Shown: one piece after another, positions 12,046 to 19,594 of the stretch
Layout of the letters: the number at the start of each line of letters is the position of its first letter
How positions within the stretch are numbered: the stretch's first letter is position 1
From: Clostridiales bacterium
GTDB taxonomy: Bacteria; Bacillota; Clostridia; Oscillospirales; Oscillospiraceae
Length of the DNA stretch: 30,098 nucleotides
Reading direction: 5' to 3'
Assembly (NCBI GenBank): GCA_019420945.1
Contig: JAHZGF010000023.1
Span: 1-30,098, forward strand
Program-made: the position numbers and the translations under genes
Notes under the pieces: generated by a model
Seen by the model: the letters and a program-made list of their open reading frames with translations, nothing else
The model's database searches: none
What the model was told of the DNA's origin: nothing

Positions 12046-13781
12046 TGGATCGTGTGACGGATTACGCACGCAGTGTGGTGAATGGTGAGGTTCTAACAGG
12101 AGAGCTGCACCAGTTAGCCTGCCGGCGACACCTGAATGATCTGGATCGGCAGCGGACAGAACAGTTTCCATACTTCTGGGATCCAGTGGCGGCGGAGCGG
12201 GTGCTGGCCTATGCGGAGACGTTGACTATTGCGGAAGGCACCGAGCCAAAATCGGTTCATCTGATCCCGTCCCAGGTGTTTGATATAGGCTGCACCTTTG
12301 GGTGGAAGAAGGTGGCCAACGGATTCCGCAGATTCCGCAGACGATACAAAAGTATGGGCCGGCAGAATGGCAAGACCTTCGAGAATGGTATCATGGGTAC
12401 TTATGTTGCCGAATTTGGAGGATACCAGCACGGTAAGTTGTTCACGGTGGCCACGAAAAAGCGGCAGGCCAGACTTGCCTGGGAGGAGATGGCCAAGTTT
12501 ATCAAGATTGATCCTGATCTGGGGGAGCTCTTTGCGGTGAAGGATTACAAGTCTCTGATCGAAGCTCGGGATACACACTGCACCATAGAGGCTCTGAGCC
12601 GAGAAGCAGGCTTGGATGACGGTTTCCGCAGCATTTTTGCCAGCATTGACGAGCTGCATCAGCATAGAGACAACAAGATATATAAGGCGATTTATAACGG
12701 TACCAGATCCTTGCCGGAGACGTTGGTCAGCATGATCACCACTAGAGGAGACCAGCTGAACAGCTTCTGCAAGGAGATGGACGATTACGCCATCAAAGTC
12801 CTGCGCGGTTTGACAACTGCGGAGGACTTTTTTGTAGACATCTACTGTCTGGATCCAAATGACGACCTGTGGGACGAACGTAACTGGATTAAGGCAAATC
12901 CATACCTGTGCCTGGATGAAGAGCGGATGGAAACGCTGCGCCAGGATGCCCAGACGGCCAAAGACATGGGGGGCTCAGAACTCCGGGATTTTTTGACCAA
13001 GTGCCTGAATATGTGGGTCAAAAACACCGATGATCAATTTATTGATCCGGATGCCTGGATGGCCTGTGGATCTGATCGAACCATAATGGATATTGTCGGA
13101 GCGGGATTTACCGACTGCTGGGTGGGCCTGGACTTGTCCAGCGGGGGTGACCTGACCACGTTGGCACTGGAATTTCCACTCGGAAATGGGCGCTACTACG
13201 TTTACAGCCATTCTTTCATGCCAAGAGGGCGATTGGAGGAACACATCGAGACAGACTTGGCACCTTATGATTTGTGGGCGGCCAATGACCGAATCACTGT
13301 GACGGGTGGCAGCTCTGATTTCATGAACGACTATGCATTTATCGTCCGACACTTGGGTGAACTGAAGGAGCGGCTGGAGCTGAATTTCCTGGGGATCGGC
13401 ATTGACCCCCACAACGCCGCCGGCGTGATGCAGGATCTGGAGAGTTTCGGGTGCCATGTGGTGACCATCACACAGTCAGCCAGAAGCCTGAACGACGCCA
13501 CAGTGGCCGTGCAACTCTTGGTCAAGGGCGGAAAACTGGAGCATGAGTCGGCGGACGAGCTGCTGACCTGGTCCATGGTCAATGCCGCCATCGTCCGAAA
13601 CAGCTTTGAGGAAATCAAAGTGGACAAGAAACCAGGGGCAAGATTTAAGCGTATCGACCCAGTGGACGCCTTGATTGACGCCCATGCGCTCATGTTGCTC
13701 AGCGATGGGGGAGACCTTGGCCCCATTGATGTTTCCACGGAGTTGGACAATTACCTGACCATGATGGGTTGGACAGATTGA
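12042..13781 (+). CDS. terL: Terminase large subunit (packaging ATPase and nuclease)
   Basis: 579 residues. The ATPase domain has an adenine-binding region, a Walker A-like loop SMGRQNGKT (104-112) and Walker B FASIDELH (199-206), followed by the coupling motif region ISMITTRG (around 235). The nuclease domain starts near residue 360 with WVGLDLSSGGDLTTLAL, whose aspartates belong to the RNase H-like site, and continues to GIGIDPHNAAG and DALIDAHAL at the end. This is the Terminase_1 family found in HK97-type siphoviruses. It pumps DNA into the prohead and cuts the concatemer. Two ATGs (12042, 12045) are possible starts; the first overlaps terS. Confidence 0.95.
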   Translation: MMDRVTDYARSVVNGEVLTGELHQLACRRHLNDLDRQRTEQFPYFWDPVAAERVLAYAETLTIAEGTEPKSVHLIPSQVFDIGCTFGWKKVANGFRRFRRRYKSMGRQNGKTFENGIMGTYVAEFGGYQHGKLFTVATKKRQARLAWEEMAKFIKIDPDLGELFAVKDYKSLIEARDTHCTIEALSREAGLDDGFRSIFASIDELHQHRDNKIYKAIYNGTRSLPETLVSMITTRGDQLNSFCKEMDDYAIKVLRGLTTAEDFFVDIYCLDPNDDLWDERNWIKANPYLCLDEERMETLRQDAQTAKDMGGSELRDFLTKCLNMWVKNTDDQFIDPDAWMACGSDRTIMDIVGAGFTDCWVGLDLSSGGDLTTLALEFPLGNGRYYVYSHSFMPRGRLEEHIETDLAPYDLWAANDRITVTGGSSDFMNDYAFIVRHLGELKERLELNFLGIGIDPHNAAGVMQDLESFGCHVVTITQSARSLNDATVAVQLLVKGGKLEHESADELLTWSMVNAAIVRNSFEEIKVDKKPGARFKRIDPVDALIDAHALMLLSDGGDLGPIDVSTELDNYLTMMGWTD

Positions 13782-13798
13782 GAGGAGGCGGAAACGCC

Positions 13799-15118
13799 AT
13801 GAGTTTTTTTGACCGCCTGAAGGCGGCCGGTGCGGCATTCCGGAACAAAGGTGAGACCACCGGGGAACAGATGAGTATGGATCAGCTGCTGCAGTATCTG
13901 GGAGTGCACAATCTGCATGGAAGCGCCCTGAGCGATGCCACATATTTTGCTTGCCTCAAGGTGCTCAGCGAATCCATTGGAAAACTGCCGCTGAAAATTC
14001 AGCAGGCAACCACAGGAAAAGGAATCCGAGTGGCCAGGGAAAACCGCTTTTACCGGATGCTCAACGAGCGGCCGAATCGCTATATGCCGGCCAGCGTTTT
14101 CTGGTCCACCATGGAGATTTGCCGCAACCACTATGGCAACGCCTATGCCTGGATTGATACGAGAGACCCGGCACATCCGCAGCTGTGGCCCATGGACCCG
14201 GAGAGCGTACAGGTCTATTACGACAATGCCAAACTGTTGGGCGACGTAGCCGATGTTTACTACTGCTATAGCTCCCCGTCGGGTCAGATTGTCCTCGGGT
14301 CGGAGGAAGTGCTGCATTTCAAGAGTCACTGCACGCTGGATGGTCTGGTTGGTATCAGCGTCAGGGAGCAGCTGGCCAGCACCATCTTGGGCAATGTCAA
14401 AGCCCAGGACATGGTGAACAAGCTGTATGAAAACGGCATGACCGCCAAGGCGGTACTTCAATACACCGGTGATCTGAGCGATAAGAACGTACAGACATTG
14501 CTGGGCGGAATTGCGGCATATGCCAGTGGAAAAATCCAGGGAAAGGGCGTCGAGAATCTCATCCCGATTCCCATCGGGTTCAGCCTGACCCCGCTCAACA
14601 TCAAGCTGGCTGACAGCCAGTTCCTGGAGGTCAAGCAGTACAGCGCACTTCAGATTGCCAGCGCATTTGGGGTCAAGCCCTACCAGGTTGGAGATTACAC
14701 CAAATCCAGCTATGCCAGCGCAGAGGCACAGCAGCTTTCATTCCTAGTGGACACGCTGCTTTACAACGTCAAGCAGTATGAGGAGGAAATCGGCTATAAA
14801 CTGCTCACCGAGCAGGAAGAGGCCGAAGGGTACCATGCCAAATTCAACGTGGGGGTGCTCCTCCGGGCGGATCAGCAGACTCAGATCACGACTTTGAGCA
14901 CAGCGGTCAGCAGTTTCCTGATGACCCCCAACGAGGCTCGGGAGAGATTGGATTTGCCGGCCAAAGAGGGCGGCGATCAGCTGCTGGGCAATGGATCGAG
15001 TATTCCGGTGCAATACACCGGTGCTCAATATACCAACATCACGGAGAGAGAGGAGGGAAAAGCGTGGCTGAAACAAGCAATTTCAGAGGCAGTGACCGCC
15101 GCACTGGCCAGGGCCTGA
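13799..15118 (+). CDS. Portal protein, HK97 family
   Basis: 439 residues. The start is ATG 13799, with GAGGAGG (13782-13788) ten bases upstream; the frame extends to 13769 without support. The N-terminus (SFFDRLKAAGAAFR) and the conserved SDATYFACLKVLSESIGKLP, followed by YRMLNERPNRYM and FWSTMEICRNHYGNAYAW, match the HK97-type portal. The dodecameric portal forms the DNA channel at one capsid vertex and docks TerL. The C-terminal part is Gln-rich and helical. The end of the gene overlaps the protease gene by 55 bases, which is unusually long for this operon. Confidence 0.95.
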   Translation: MSFFDRLKAAGAAFRNKGETTGEQMSMDQLLQYLGVHNLHGSALSDATYFACLKVLSESIGKLPLKIQQATTGKGIRVARENRFYRMLNERPNRYMPASVFWSTMEICRNHYGNAYAWIDTRDPAHPQLWPMDPESVQVYYDNAKLLGDVADVYYCYSSPSGQIVLGSEEVLHFKSHCTLDGLVGISVREQLASTILGNVKAQDMVNKLYENGMTAKAVLQYTGDLSDKNVQTLLGGIAAYASGKIQGKGVENLIPIPIGFSLTPLNIKLADSQFLEVKQYSALQIASAFGVKPYQVGDYTKSSYASAEAQQLSFLVDTLLYNVKQYEEEIGYKLLTEQEEAEGYHAKFNVGVLLRADQQTQITTLSTAVSSFLMTPNEARERLDLPAKEGGDQLLGNGSSIPVQYTGAQYTNITEREEGKAWLKQAISEAVTAALARA

Positions 15119-15852
15119 TCTATAAGGCCGCAGAGCTGTCCGCCCAGGAGATGACTCCGGCTGAACTGCAGGAGATCAATCGGTATACGTTGGCGCCGCT
15201 GACTGAGGAGGAGGTTTTCACCTTCAAGGCGGTCCTTTGCGACAATGAACTGGATCGCCAGTATGAGCAGTTTACGGTGGCAGCTCTGCAGCAGCTGCAG
15301 AAGCTGTTCCTGGGAAAAACCGTTATCAAGGATCATACCTATCTGGCCGACAACCAGGTGGCCCGGATCTATCGCACGGAGCTGGAGCAGGAAAGCGGAA
15401 AGCGCACCAAAAGCGGAGACCCCTATACCAAGTTGGTGGCTCATTGTTACATGGTACGAACGCCCGGCAATGCCGACCTGATCCAGGAGATCAAGGGCGG
15501 CATCAAGCAGGAGGGAAGTGTAGGGTTTGCGGCCAGTGGATGTGTGTGCAACATCTGCGGAACGGACAACGTCAAGACCTATTGCCCCCACTGGCCCGGG
15601 AGGTCCTACCAGGTAGATGGGGAGCGGCGGGTTTGTCATTTTATCCTGACCGGTGCCAATGACGCATATGAGTTCAGCCTGGTGGCGGTGCCCGCCCAAC
15701 GGGCTGCCGGTGTCTGCAAGAGCTATACCGGCGAGACCGTCTATGCTCCGCCCGAACAGGGGCAGGAAGAAGATATGGAGAGAGCCAAGAGCCTGAAAAT
15801 TCAGGCAAGGCTGGCCGCTCTGTCGGCCAAGATGAATCAAAGTAACGACTAA
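15064..15852 (+). CDS. Prohead protease with Cys-rich insertion
   Basis: 262 residues, GTG 15064 with GGAGG seven bases upstream, inside the end of the portal gene. The core pattern FTFKAVLCDNELDRQYEQF, then GKTVIKDHTY (H91), GIKQEGSVGFAASG (S152) and AYEFSLVAVPAQRAAG is that of HK97-type prohead proteases, which cut the capsid delta domain. H91 and S152 are candidate catalytic residues. Between S152 and the last beta strand is a segment with C160, C162, C165, C174, H176 and C191, a likely zinc site not present in the classical HK97 enzyme. Position between portal and capsid confirms the role. Confidence 0.85.
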   Translation: MAETSNFRGSDRRTGQGLIYKAAELSAQEMTPAELQEINRYTLAPLTEEEVFTFKAVLCDNELDRQYEQFTVAALQQLQKLFLGKTVIKDHTYLADNQVARIYRTELEQESGKRTKSGDPYTKLVAHCYMVRTPGNADLIQEIKGGIKQEGSVGFAASGCVCNICGTDNVKTYCPHWPGRSYQVDGERRVCHFILTGANDAYEFSLVAVPAQRAAGVCKSYTGETVYAPPEQGQEEDMERAKSLKIQARLAALSAKMNQSND

Positions 15853-15865
15853 AAGGAGGATGACC

Positions 15866-16993
15866 ATGAACAAGCACATGAGAGATCTGCAGGCCCAGAT
15901 CGCGGAGAAGGTGGCCCTGGCGAATGGTTACGTCGAGGGTGAGTCCAAGGATCTGGACAAGGCGGAGGCCCTGCTGCACGACATTGATCAGCTGCAGAAG
16001 GAATTTGAACTGGCGGAACGGCTGGAAAAGGCCGGCAAGGCCCAGGTGCCCGATGATGTTTCCACCAAGAAAAAGGTCGACGGCTTTACCATGATCGCCA
16101 AGATGATGACCAAGAAGCCGCTGTTGGAAATGGAAAAGGCCGCCCTGATTTCCGGTACCGACGCCACCCAGGGTGAGAACTACCTGGTGCCTGAGGACGT
16201 TCGGACGGAAATCAATGAGATGCGCAGAAACTATGTTTCCGCCCGGGATGTGGTGACCGTAATCCCCACCGAGTCGCTGGCGGGCTCCGTCAACTATGAA
16301 GCAGGAAACCCTTCTGGGCTGACTGATTTTGATGATGGCGATGTTATCGAAGATGAGGATGGAATCAGCTTCGTGAAAAAGAGTTTCGCTATCAAATGGA
16401 AGGGCAAGCTGATCCCGGTTTCCCGTATTCTGCTTGGGTCTGAGAAGGCTGATCTGATGTCCTATCTGAACCGCTGGTTTGTGCGCAATGCCACTATCAG
16501 TGAGAACAAGGGTATCTTTGCTGCGCTGAAGGCGGGATATAACAGCGGCACCCCCAAGGATATTGCCGGCTGGAAGGCGCTGAAGAAATCCATCACTGTT
16601 GATCTGGACCCGTCCTGCCTGATTGACGGCGTCATTGTGACCAACCAGAGCGGGTTTGGCTGCCTGGATGAGGAAGAGGATGCCGAAGGCCGGCCTGTGC
16701 TCCAGCCCAATCCCGCCAACCCCACCCAGAAACTCTTCCAGGGGCTGCCCATCAAGGTGTACCCGGATGCCCAGTTGCCCAACATTTCTGAGTCTGCTTT
16801 TCCGATGATTTACGGTTCTACCCGCGCAGGTTGTACCTTCGTGGAGCATCGCAACCTGGAATTTTCCGTGTCCGAGCACTATGCCTTCAACAAGAACCAG
16901 AATGTGCTGCGGGTGATCGAGGGCTATGATGTGATGAGCACCGATACCTCCGCTTACATCTACGGTTCCTTCACCGCCACCGCCGGCGCCTGA
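15866..16993 (+). CDS. Major capsid protein, HK97 fold
   Basis: 375 residues. AAGGAGG ends at 15859, so ATG 15866 (six bases away) is the start; ATG 15860 directly abuts the ribosome site and is unlikely. Residues about 1-70 are a charged coiled coil (the scaffolding delta domain, removed by the protease), followed by the capsid domain with SGTDATQGENYLVPEDVRTE, then IPVSRILLGSE and a C-terminal region ending GSFTATAGA. About 415 copies would form a T=7 shell if this phage follows HK97. It is followed by a strong hairpin (17000-17029) that may raise or isolate its message. Confidence 0.95.
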   Translation: MNKHMRDLQAQIAEKVALANGYVEGESKDLDKAEALLHDIDQLQKEFELAERLEKAGKAQVPDDVSTKKKVDGFTMIAKMMTKKPLLEMEKAALISGTDATQGENYLVPEDVRTEINEMRRNYVSARDVVTVIPTESLAGSVNYEAGNPSGLTDFDDGDVIEDEDGISFVKKSFAIKWKGKLIPVSRILLGSEKADLMSYLNRWFVRNATISENKGIFAALKAGYNSGTPKDIAGWKALKKSITVDLDPSCLIDGVIVTNQSGFGCLDEEEDAEGRPVLQPNPANPTQKLFQGLPIKVYPDAQLPNISESAFPMIYGSTRAGCTFVEHRNLEFSVSEHYAFNKNQNVLRVIEGYDVMSTDTSAYIYGSFTATAGA

Positions 16994-16999
16994 TGAATA

Positions 17000-17029
17000 T
17001 GCCCGGGCGGGATATAACCTGCCCGGGCA
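17000..17029 (+). terminator. Strong hairpin after the capsid gene (partial terminator or stabiliser)
   Basis: TGCCCGGGCGGG (17000-17011) pairs with CCTGCCCGGGCA (17018-17029), a 12-bp GC-rich stem with one wobble pair and a six-base loop. Only CTTTG follows, so termination is likely weak. It lies in the 60-base gap between the capsid and connector genes, the only sizable gap between 13799 and 18911. Confidence 0.6.
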
Positions 17030-17053
17030 CTTTGACAGAGAGGAGGGCGGAAT

Positions 17054-17362
17054 ATGCCTACGCTTGAGGAAGCACTCCAGTATCTTGGCATTGATTATGA
17101 CGATGATATGGTCAAGGCCAACGTGAACAGGGCGCTGTCAACGGCGCAGCAAGTGCTGTATGGTGCGGTGGGCCGGGACGTGGAAGTCTATCTGCCGAAC
17201 GATCCCCGCATCAAAGAGCTGGTGCTGATTTATCTGGATGATCTCTACAGTGAGCGGGGCGCAAGCGCAAAAGTGAGCGGCGCTGTCCGCCGTCTGGTCT
17301 TTGACATGGAGCTGCAGCTGCGCCTGGAACTCCGGCAGGCAAAGGAGGATGCTGAGGCATGA
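17054..17362 (+). CDS. Head-tail connector, gp6-like
   Basis: 102 residues, ATG 17054 with AGGAGG at 17041-17046. The sequence is all-helical and begins TLEEALQYLGIDYDDD, followed by VNRALSTAQQVLYGAVG, then IKELVLIYLDDLYSERG and a charged C-terminus, the pattern of the HK97 gp6-like connector (Phage_connect family). A ring of this protein sits under the portal and joins head to tail. It overlaps the next gene by four bases. Confidence 0.85.
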   Translation: MPTLEEALQYLGIDYDDDMVKANVNRALSTAQQVLYGAVGRDVEVYLPNDPRIKELVLIYLDDLYSERGASAKVSGAVRRLVFDMELQLRLELRQAKEDAEA

Positions 17363-17664
17363 CCTATGATAAGCCAATTATCATCCAGACTCAGGATCCT
17401 GATACTGAGCAATGGGCCGACAAGCTGCATCTCCACGCCCGGGTTAATAAGACTGGAGGAGGCACATCGGTAAATGCCGGTGCGGACCAGTACCAGGTCA
17501 AGCTCAATTTTGATCTGCGGTATGTGGCGGCGCTTCAGGAGATCGCCTACAGTGTACAGCCTTACCGGATTATGTATCGTGGCCACAAGTTCAAGGTGAT
17601 CGACTATGACGATTACATGGAGCAGCACCGCACGGTGAGACTGGTGGGTGAGCTCTATGAGTAA
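17359..17664 (+). CDS. Head closure / head-tail adaptor protein
   Basis: 101 residues; ATG 17359 overlaps the previous stop. The sequence is mostly beta (KPIIIQTQD, YQVKLNFDLRYVAALQEIAY) and ends in the stretch YRIMYRGHKFKVIDYDDYME, typical of SPP1 gp16-like head closure proteins (Phage_H_T_join family). It would seal DNA in the head and form the surface for tail docking. The order connector, closure protein, gp10-like protein and tail terminator is conserved in siphoviruses. Confidence 0.8.
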   Translation: MTYDKPIIIQTQDPDTEQWADKLHLHARVNKTGGGTSVNAGADQYQVKLNFDLRYVAALQEIAYSVQPYRIMYRGHKFKVIDYDDYMEQHRTVRLVGELYE

Positions 17665-18055
17665 GCGCAGCACGGTGCAGATCACCGGCCTGGCCGATGC
17701 CATCACCCAGGAGTTGACCCAGTATAACCAGGGCATCACTGAGCGGGTCAATCGGATCAGCCTGGAGAGCGTAAAACGGCTGGTCACACTGACCCAGAGT
17801 ACTGCTCCGGTTGGCAAGCGGGGGCGGTATCGGAAGAATATTGCCTGCAAGTTGCTGACCAAAAAGAGAACCGGAAATACCTATGTGTGGTATGTCAAGG
17901 GGGCGGATGCCCGGCTTACCCATTTGCTGGTCAATGGCCACGCCACCAAGGACGGCGGCCGAACCAAGGCGGATCCTTTTTTGGAAAACGCAGTGGATCA
18001 GGTGATTCCGGAATATGAGGCCGCAGTCGAGAGGACGATCCCAAATGATAACTGA
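17657..18055 (+). CDS. HK97 gp10-like tail/neck protein
   Basis: 132 residues. I start at ATG 17657 (GGTGGGTGAG upstream); an in-frame GTG at 17648 lies within that ribosome site. Residues 15-50 form a helix (DAITQELTQYNQGITERVNR), followed by a conserved basic patch (STAPVGKRGRYRKNIAC) and a beta region with the THLLVNGHATKDGG motif of the HK97 gp10 family, ending in a helical tail. This family acts in neck or tail assembly. It overlaps both neighbours by about ten bases. Confidence 0.8.
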   Translation: MSKRSTVQITGLADAITQELTQYNQGITERVNRISLESVKRLVTLTQSTAPVGKRGRYRKNIACKLLTKKRTGNTYVWYVKGADARLTHLLVNGHATKDGGRTKADPFLENAVDQVIPEYEAAVERTIPNDN

Positions 18056-18362
18056 GATTTTGGACGCCTCCGGAATCCAGTACCGCCGCAGCCGGTTTCC
18101 CAGCCCGCCGGGGGAGACCTATGCCGTCTACATGGATCAGCAATCAGCGGATGGGCCGGATGGCCTGAATCTGATTTTCACCCATGACATCACAGTGGAG
18201 GTATATGAGCCTGCCCCGGATGATGCGGCGGAAAAGGCCCTGGAGGACGCCATCAATGGCCGGGGGCTTCCCTGGACCAAGCAGGACCGATACTGGCTGC
18301 AGGATGTGCAACGGTATCAGGTCATCTATGAATTCACCTACATCGAAAAAAGGAGGGCCTAA
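18045..18362 (+). CDS. Tail terminator / tail completion protein
   Basis: 105 residues; ATG 18045 overlaps the previous stop. The alpha/beta sequence starts with MITEILDASGIQYRRSRFPS and later has TVEVYEPAPDDAAEKALEDA and a C-terminal beta strand VIYEFTYIEKR. The role is assigned mainly by position between the gp10-like gene and the tail tube gene, where siphoviruses encode the ring that stops tube growth. Sequence similarity alone would not be decisive for this fast-evolving family. Confidence 0.6.
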   Translation: MITEILDASGIQYRRSRFPSPPGETYAVYMDQQSADGPDGLNLIFTHDITVEVYEPAPDDAAEKALEDAINGRGLPWTKQDRYWLQDVQRYQVIYEFTYIEKRRA

Positions 18363-18365
18363 ATT

Positions 18366-18911
18366 ATGGCCAAAAGAGACAAGAAGACGATCACCCTGGG
18401 CAGCGGCAAGATCTATCTGCAGCTCTTCAGCGAGTCCATGCCGGATGTGGAGACCATTTGTGTCGATGACAATTTGCTGGGCCTGATCAAGGGCGGCGCC
18501 TCGCTGGAGTATACCCAGGAGACCTATGAGGAAAAGGATGATCTGGGCATCGTGTCCAAGATTATTACCACCAGTGAGGAGGCCATCCTGAAGTGTGGCC
18601 TGCTGACCTGGAACGGCAAGACGCTGGAGAGCATTCTGGACCGGTGCAAATCCACGGAGGAAGCAGGGAAGCGTACCACTCTGATCGGCGGCTCCGGCAA
18701 TGCCAAAGGCGGATACTATGCCATTTGCTTCTTCCACGAAGACAAGACCGACGGCAACCTGTGGGTCATGATTATGGGCCGCAATACCGCCGGCGCCACG
18801 CTGACCTTTGCAACTGATTCCGGCACTGTGGTTGAGCCGGAGTTCAAGGCGCTGCCCCACGATGATGCCGGCACCCTGGTGAAGCTGGTTGAGGAGATTC
18901 CAGCCGCATAA
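18366..18911 (+). CDS. Major tail tube protein
   Basis: 181 residues, ATG 18366 three bases after the previous stop, with AGGAGGG in the preceding gene's end. It has a basic start (AKRDKKTITLGSGKIYLQLF), a middle with YTQETYEEKDDLGIVSKI and a C-terminal beta region (NLWVMIMGRNTAGATLTFAT). This is the pattern of clostridial phage tail tube proteins with the single beta-sandwich fold. There is no added immunoglobulin-like domain. A strong hairpin follows, as after the capsid gene. Confidence 0.8.
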   Translation: MAKRDKKTITLGSGKIYLQLFSESMPDVETICVDDNLLGLIKGGASLEYTQETYEEKDDLGIVSKIITTSEEAILKCGLLTWNGKTLESILDRCKSTEEAGKRTTLIGGSGNAKGGYYAICFFHEDKTDGNLWVMIMGRNTAGATLTFATDSGTVVEPEFKALPHDDAGTLVKLVEEIPAA

Positions 18912-18937
18912 TAGAGGGGCATTGCCCCTCTATTTTT
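18911..18937 (+). terminator. Intrinsic terminator after the tail tube gene
   Basis: ATAGAGGGGC (18911-18920), an ATT loop and GCCCCTCTAT (18924-18933) form a perfect 10-bp stem, followed by TTTTG. It closes the abundant tail-tube message before the chaperone genes, whose products are needed in small amounts. It overlaps the last base of the tube gene's stop codon. Confidence 0.7.
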
Positions 18938-18953
18938 GTTAAGGAGGAATACG

Positions 18954-19301
18954 ATGGCGGAAATTCTGAATTTTGCGGCGTTGAGCCGTCCGTTTTTGCC
19001 GGTGGTGATGCGGGACGAGGAACAGACCGAAATCCGTGTAACGCCCTCCACGTTGGGCCAGGTAAGCGATTTGCTGGGACACTTCGATGATCTGAAACAG
19101 GCTATCCTGCATCCTGATACGGAGCAGCGGCAGGCAATCTACGATTCTGCGGCGGCGCTGATCAGCCATAACCGGGATGGCCTGACGGTAACCGGGGAAG
19201 AGCTGCGGAAAAAGTATGGTCTGGATCTGGAGGATCTGACGATTTTCTTTAATGCCTATGTGGAGTTTCTGCAGGAGGTTGCATCTGAAAAAAACGGGTG
19301 A
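18954..19301 (+). CDS. Tail assembly chaperone G
   Basis: 115 residues; ATG 18954 with AAGGAGG at 18941-18947 (an in-frame ATG-like start at 18936 lies before the ribosome site and is unlikely). The first part is beta-like (ILNFAALSRPFLPVVM), the rest helical (LGQVSDLLGHFDDLKQAILH and a C-terminal NAYVEFLQEVASEK). Genes here encode chaperones that coat the tape measure during tail assembly. The frame ends just after the slippery run A AAA AAC (19289-19295), so a minority of ribosomes would make the longer GT product. Confidence 0.8.
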   Translation: MAEILNFAALSRPFLPVVMRDEEQTEIRVTPSTLGQVSDLLGHFDDLKQAILHPDTEQRQAIYDSAAALISHNRDGLTVTGEELRKKYGLDLEDLTIFFNAYVEFLQEVASEKNG

Positions 19302-19594
19302 TCCCGAACTATCCCTATGCGGTAACGGATAGTGAGGGAGGACACGAGTACATCATCACCACCTGGTGGAAGAAGCTGGTCAGCGACTACACTGGGTACA
19401 CCTTCTCCGAACTGGAGCGGTGTGCCTATGACGAGTATTTGATCTGGCGCCGGGATGCGTTTATTTGGCGCATGGAACAGTCTGAGGCGGGGCGGGAGTA
19501 TCTGGACAATGCCTGGCGTATGGAGCAGACAAAGCCGGACCGTGCCGCGCTGAGAGAGCAAGTGGGGGGAGGAGAGAACCATGCCAAGCAATAA
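18954..19594 (+). CDS. Tail assembly chaperone GT, made by -1 frameshift
   Basis: A -1 slip at 19289-19295 joins the G frame (18954-19295) to the frame ending at 19594 (re-reading base 19295), giving about 213 residues. The added T part reads PNYPYAVTDSEGGHEYIITT, followed by a helix-rich tail with a Trp-rich segment (YDEYLIWRRDAFIWRMEQ). Independent initiation at GTG 19298 is unlikely because no ribosome site fits and the GTG is part of the stop overlap. In lambda and many siphoviruses the T region binds the tail tube subunits. The frame ends inside the start of the tape measure gene (14-base overlap). Confidence 0.75.
19289..19295 (+). promoter_or_regulatory. Programmed -1 frameshift slippery heptamer
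   Basis: In the G reading frame the bases divide as A AAA AAC, the classical X XXY YYZ form, four bases before the TGA. Slippage by -1 keeps A-site and P-site pairing and continues in the open T frame. A very short stem (CGGG/CCCG, 19295-19306) follows immediately, too close to be a standard stimulator. Confidence 0.8.

Noticed and set aside
11212..12171. Leftward frame of 319 codons opposite TerS
   Set aside because: It covers three real rightward genes and their junctions and has a composition typical of a reverse shadow.
15674..16879. Leftward frame of 401 codons opposite the capsid gene
   Set aside because: The rightward frame is an unmistakable capsid protein; the leftward frame has no family pattern and no ribosome site.
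19298..19594. Separate gene starting at GTG 19298
   Set aside because: No ribosome site; the slippery heptamer in correct phase makes the frameshifted GT extension the better explanation.
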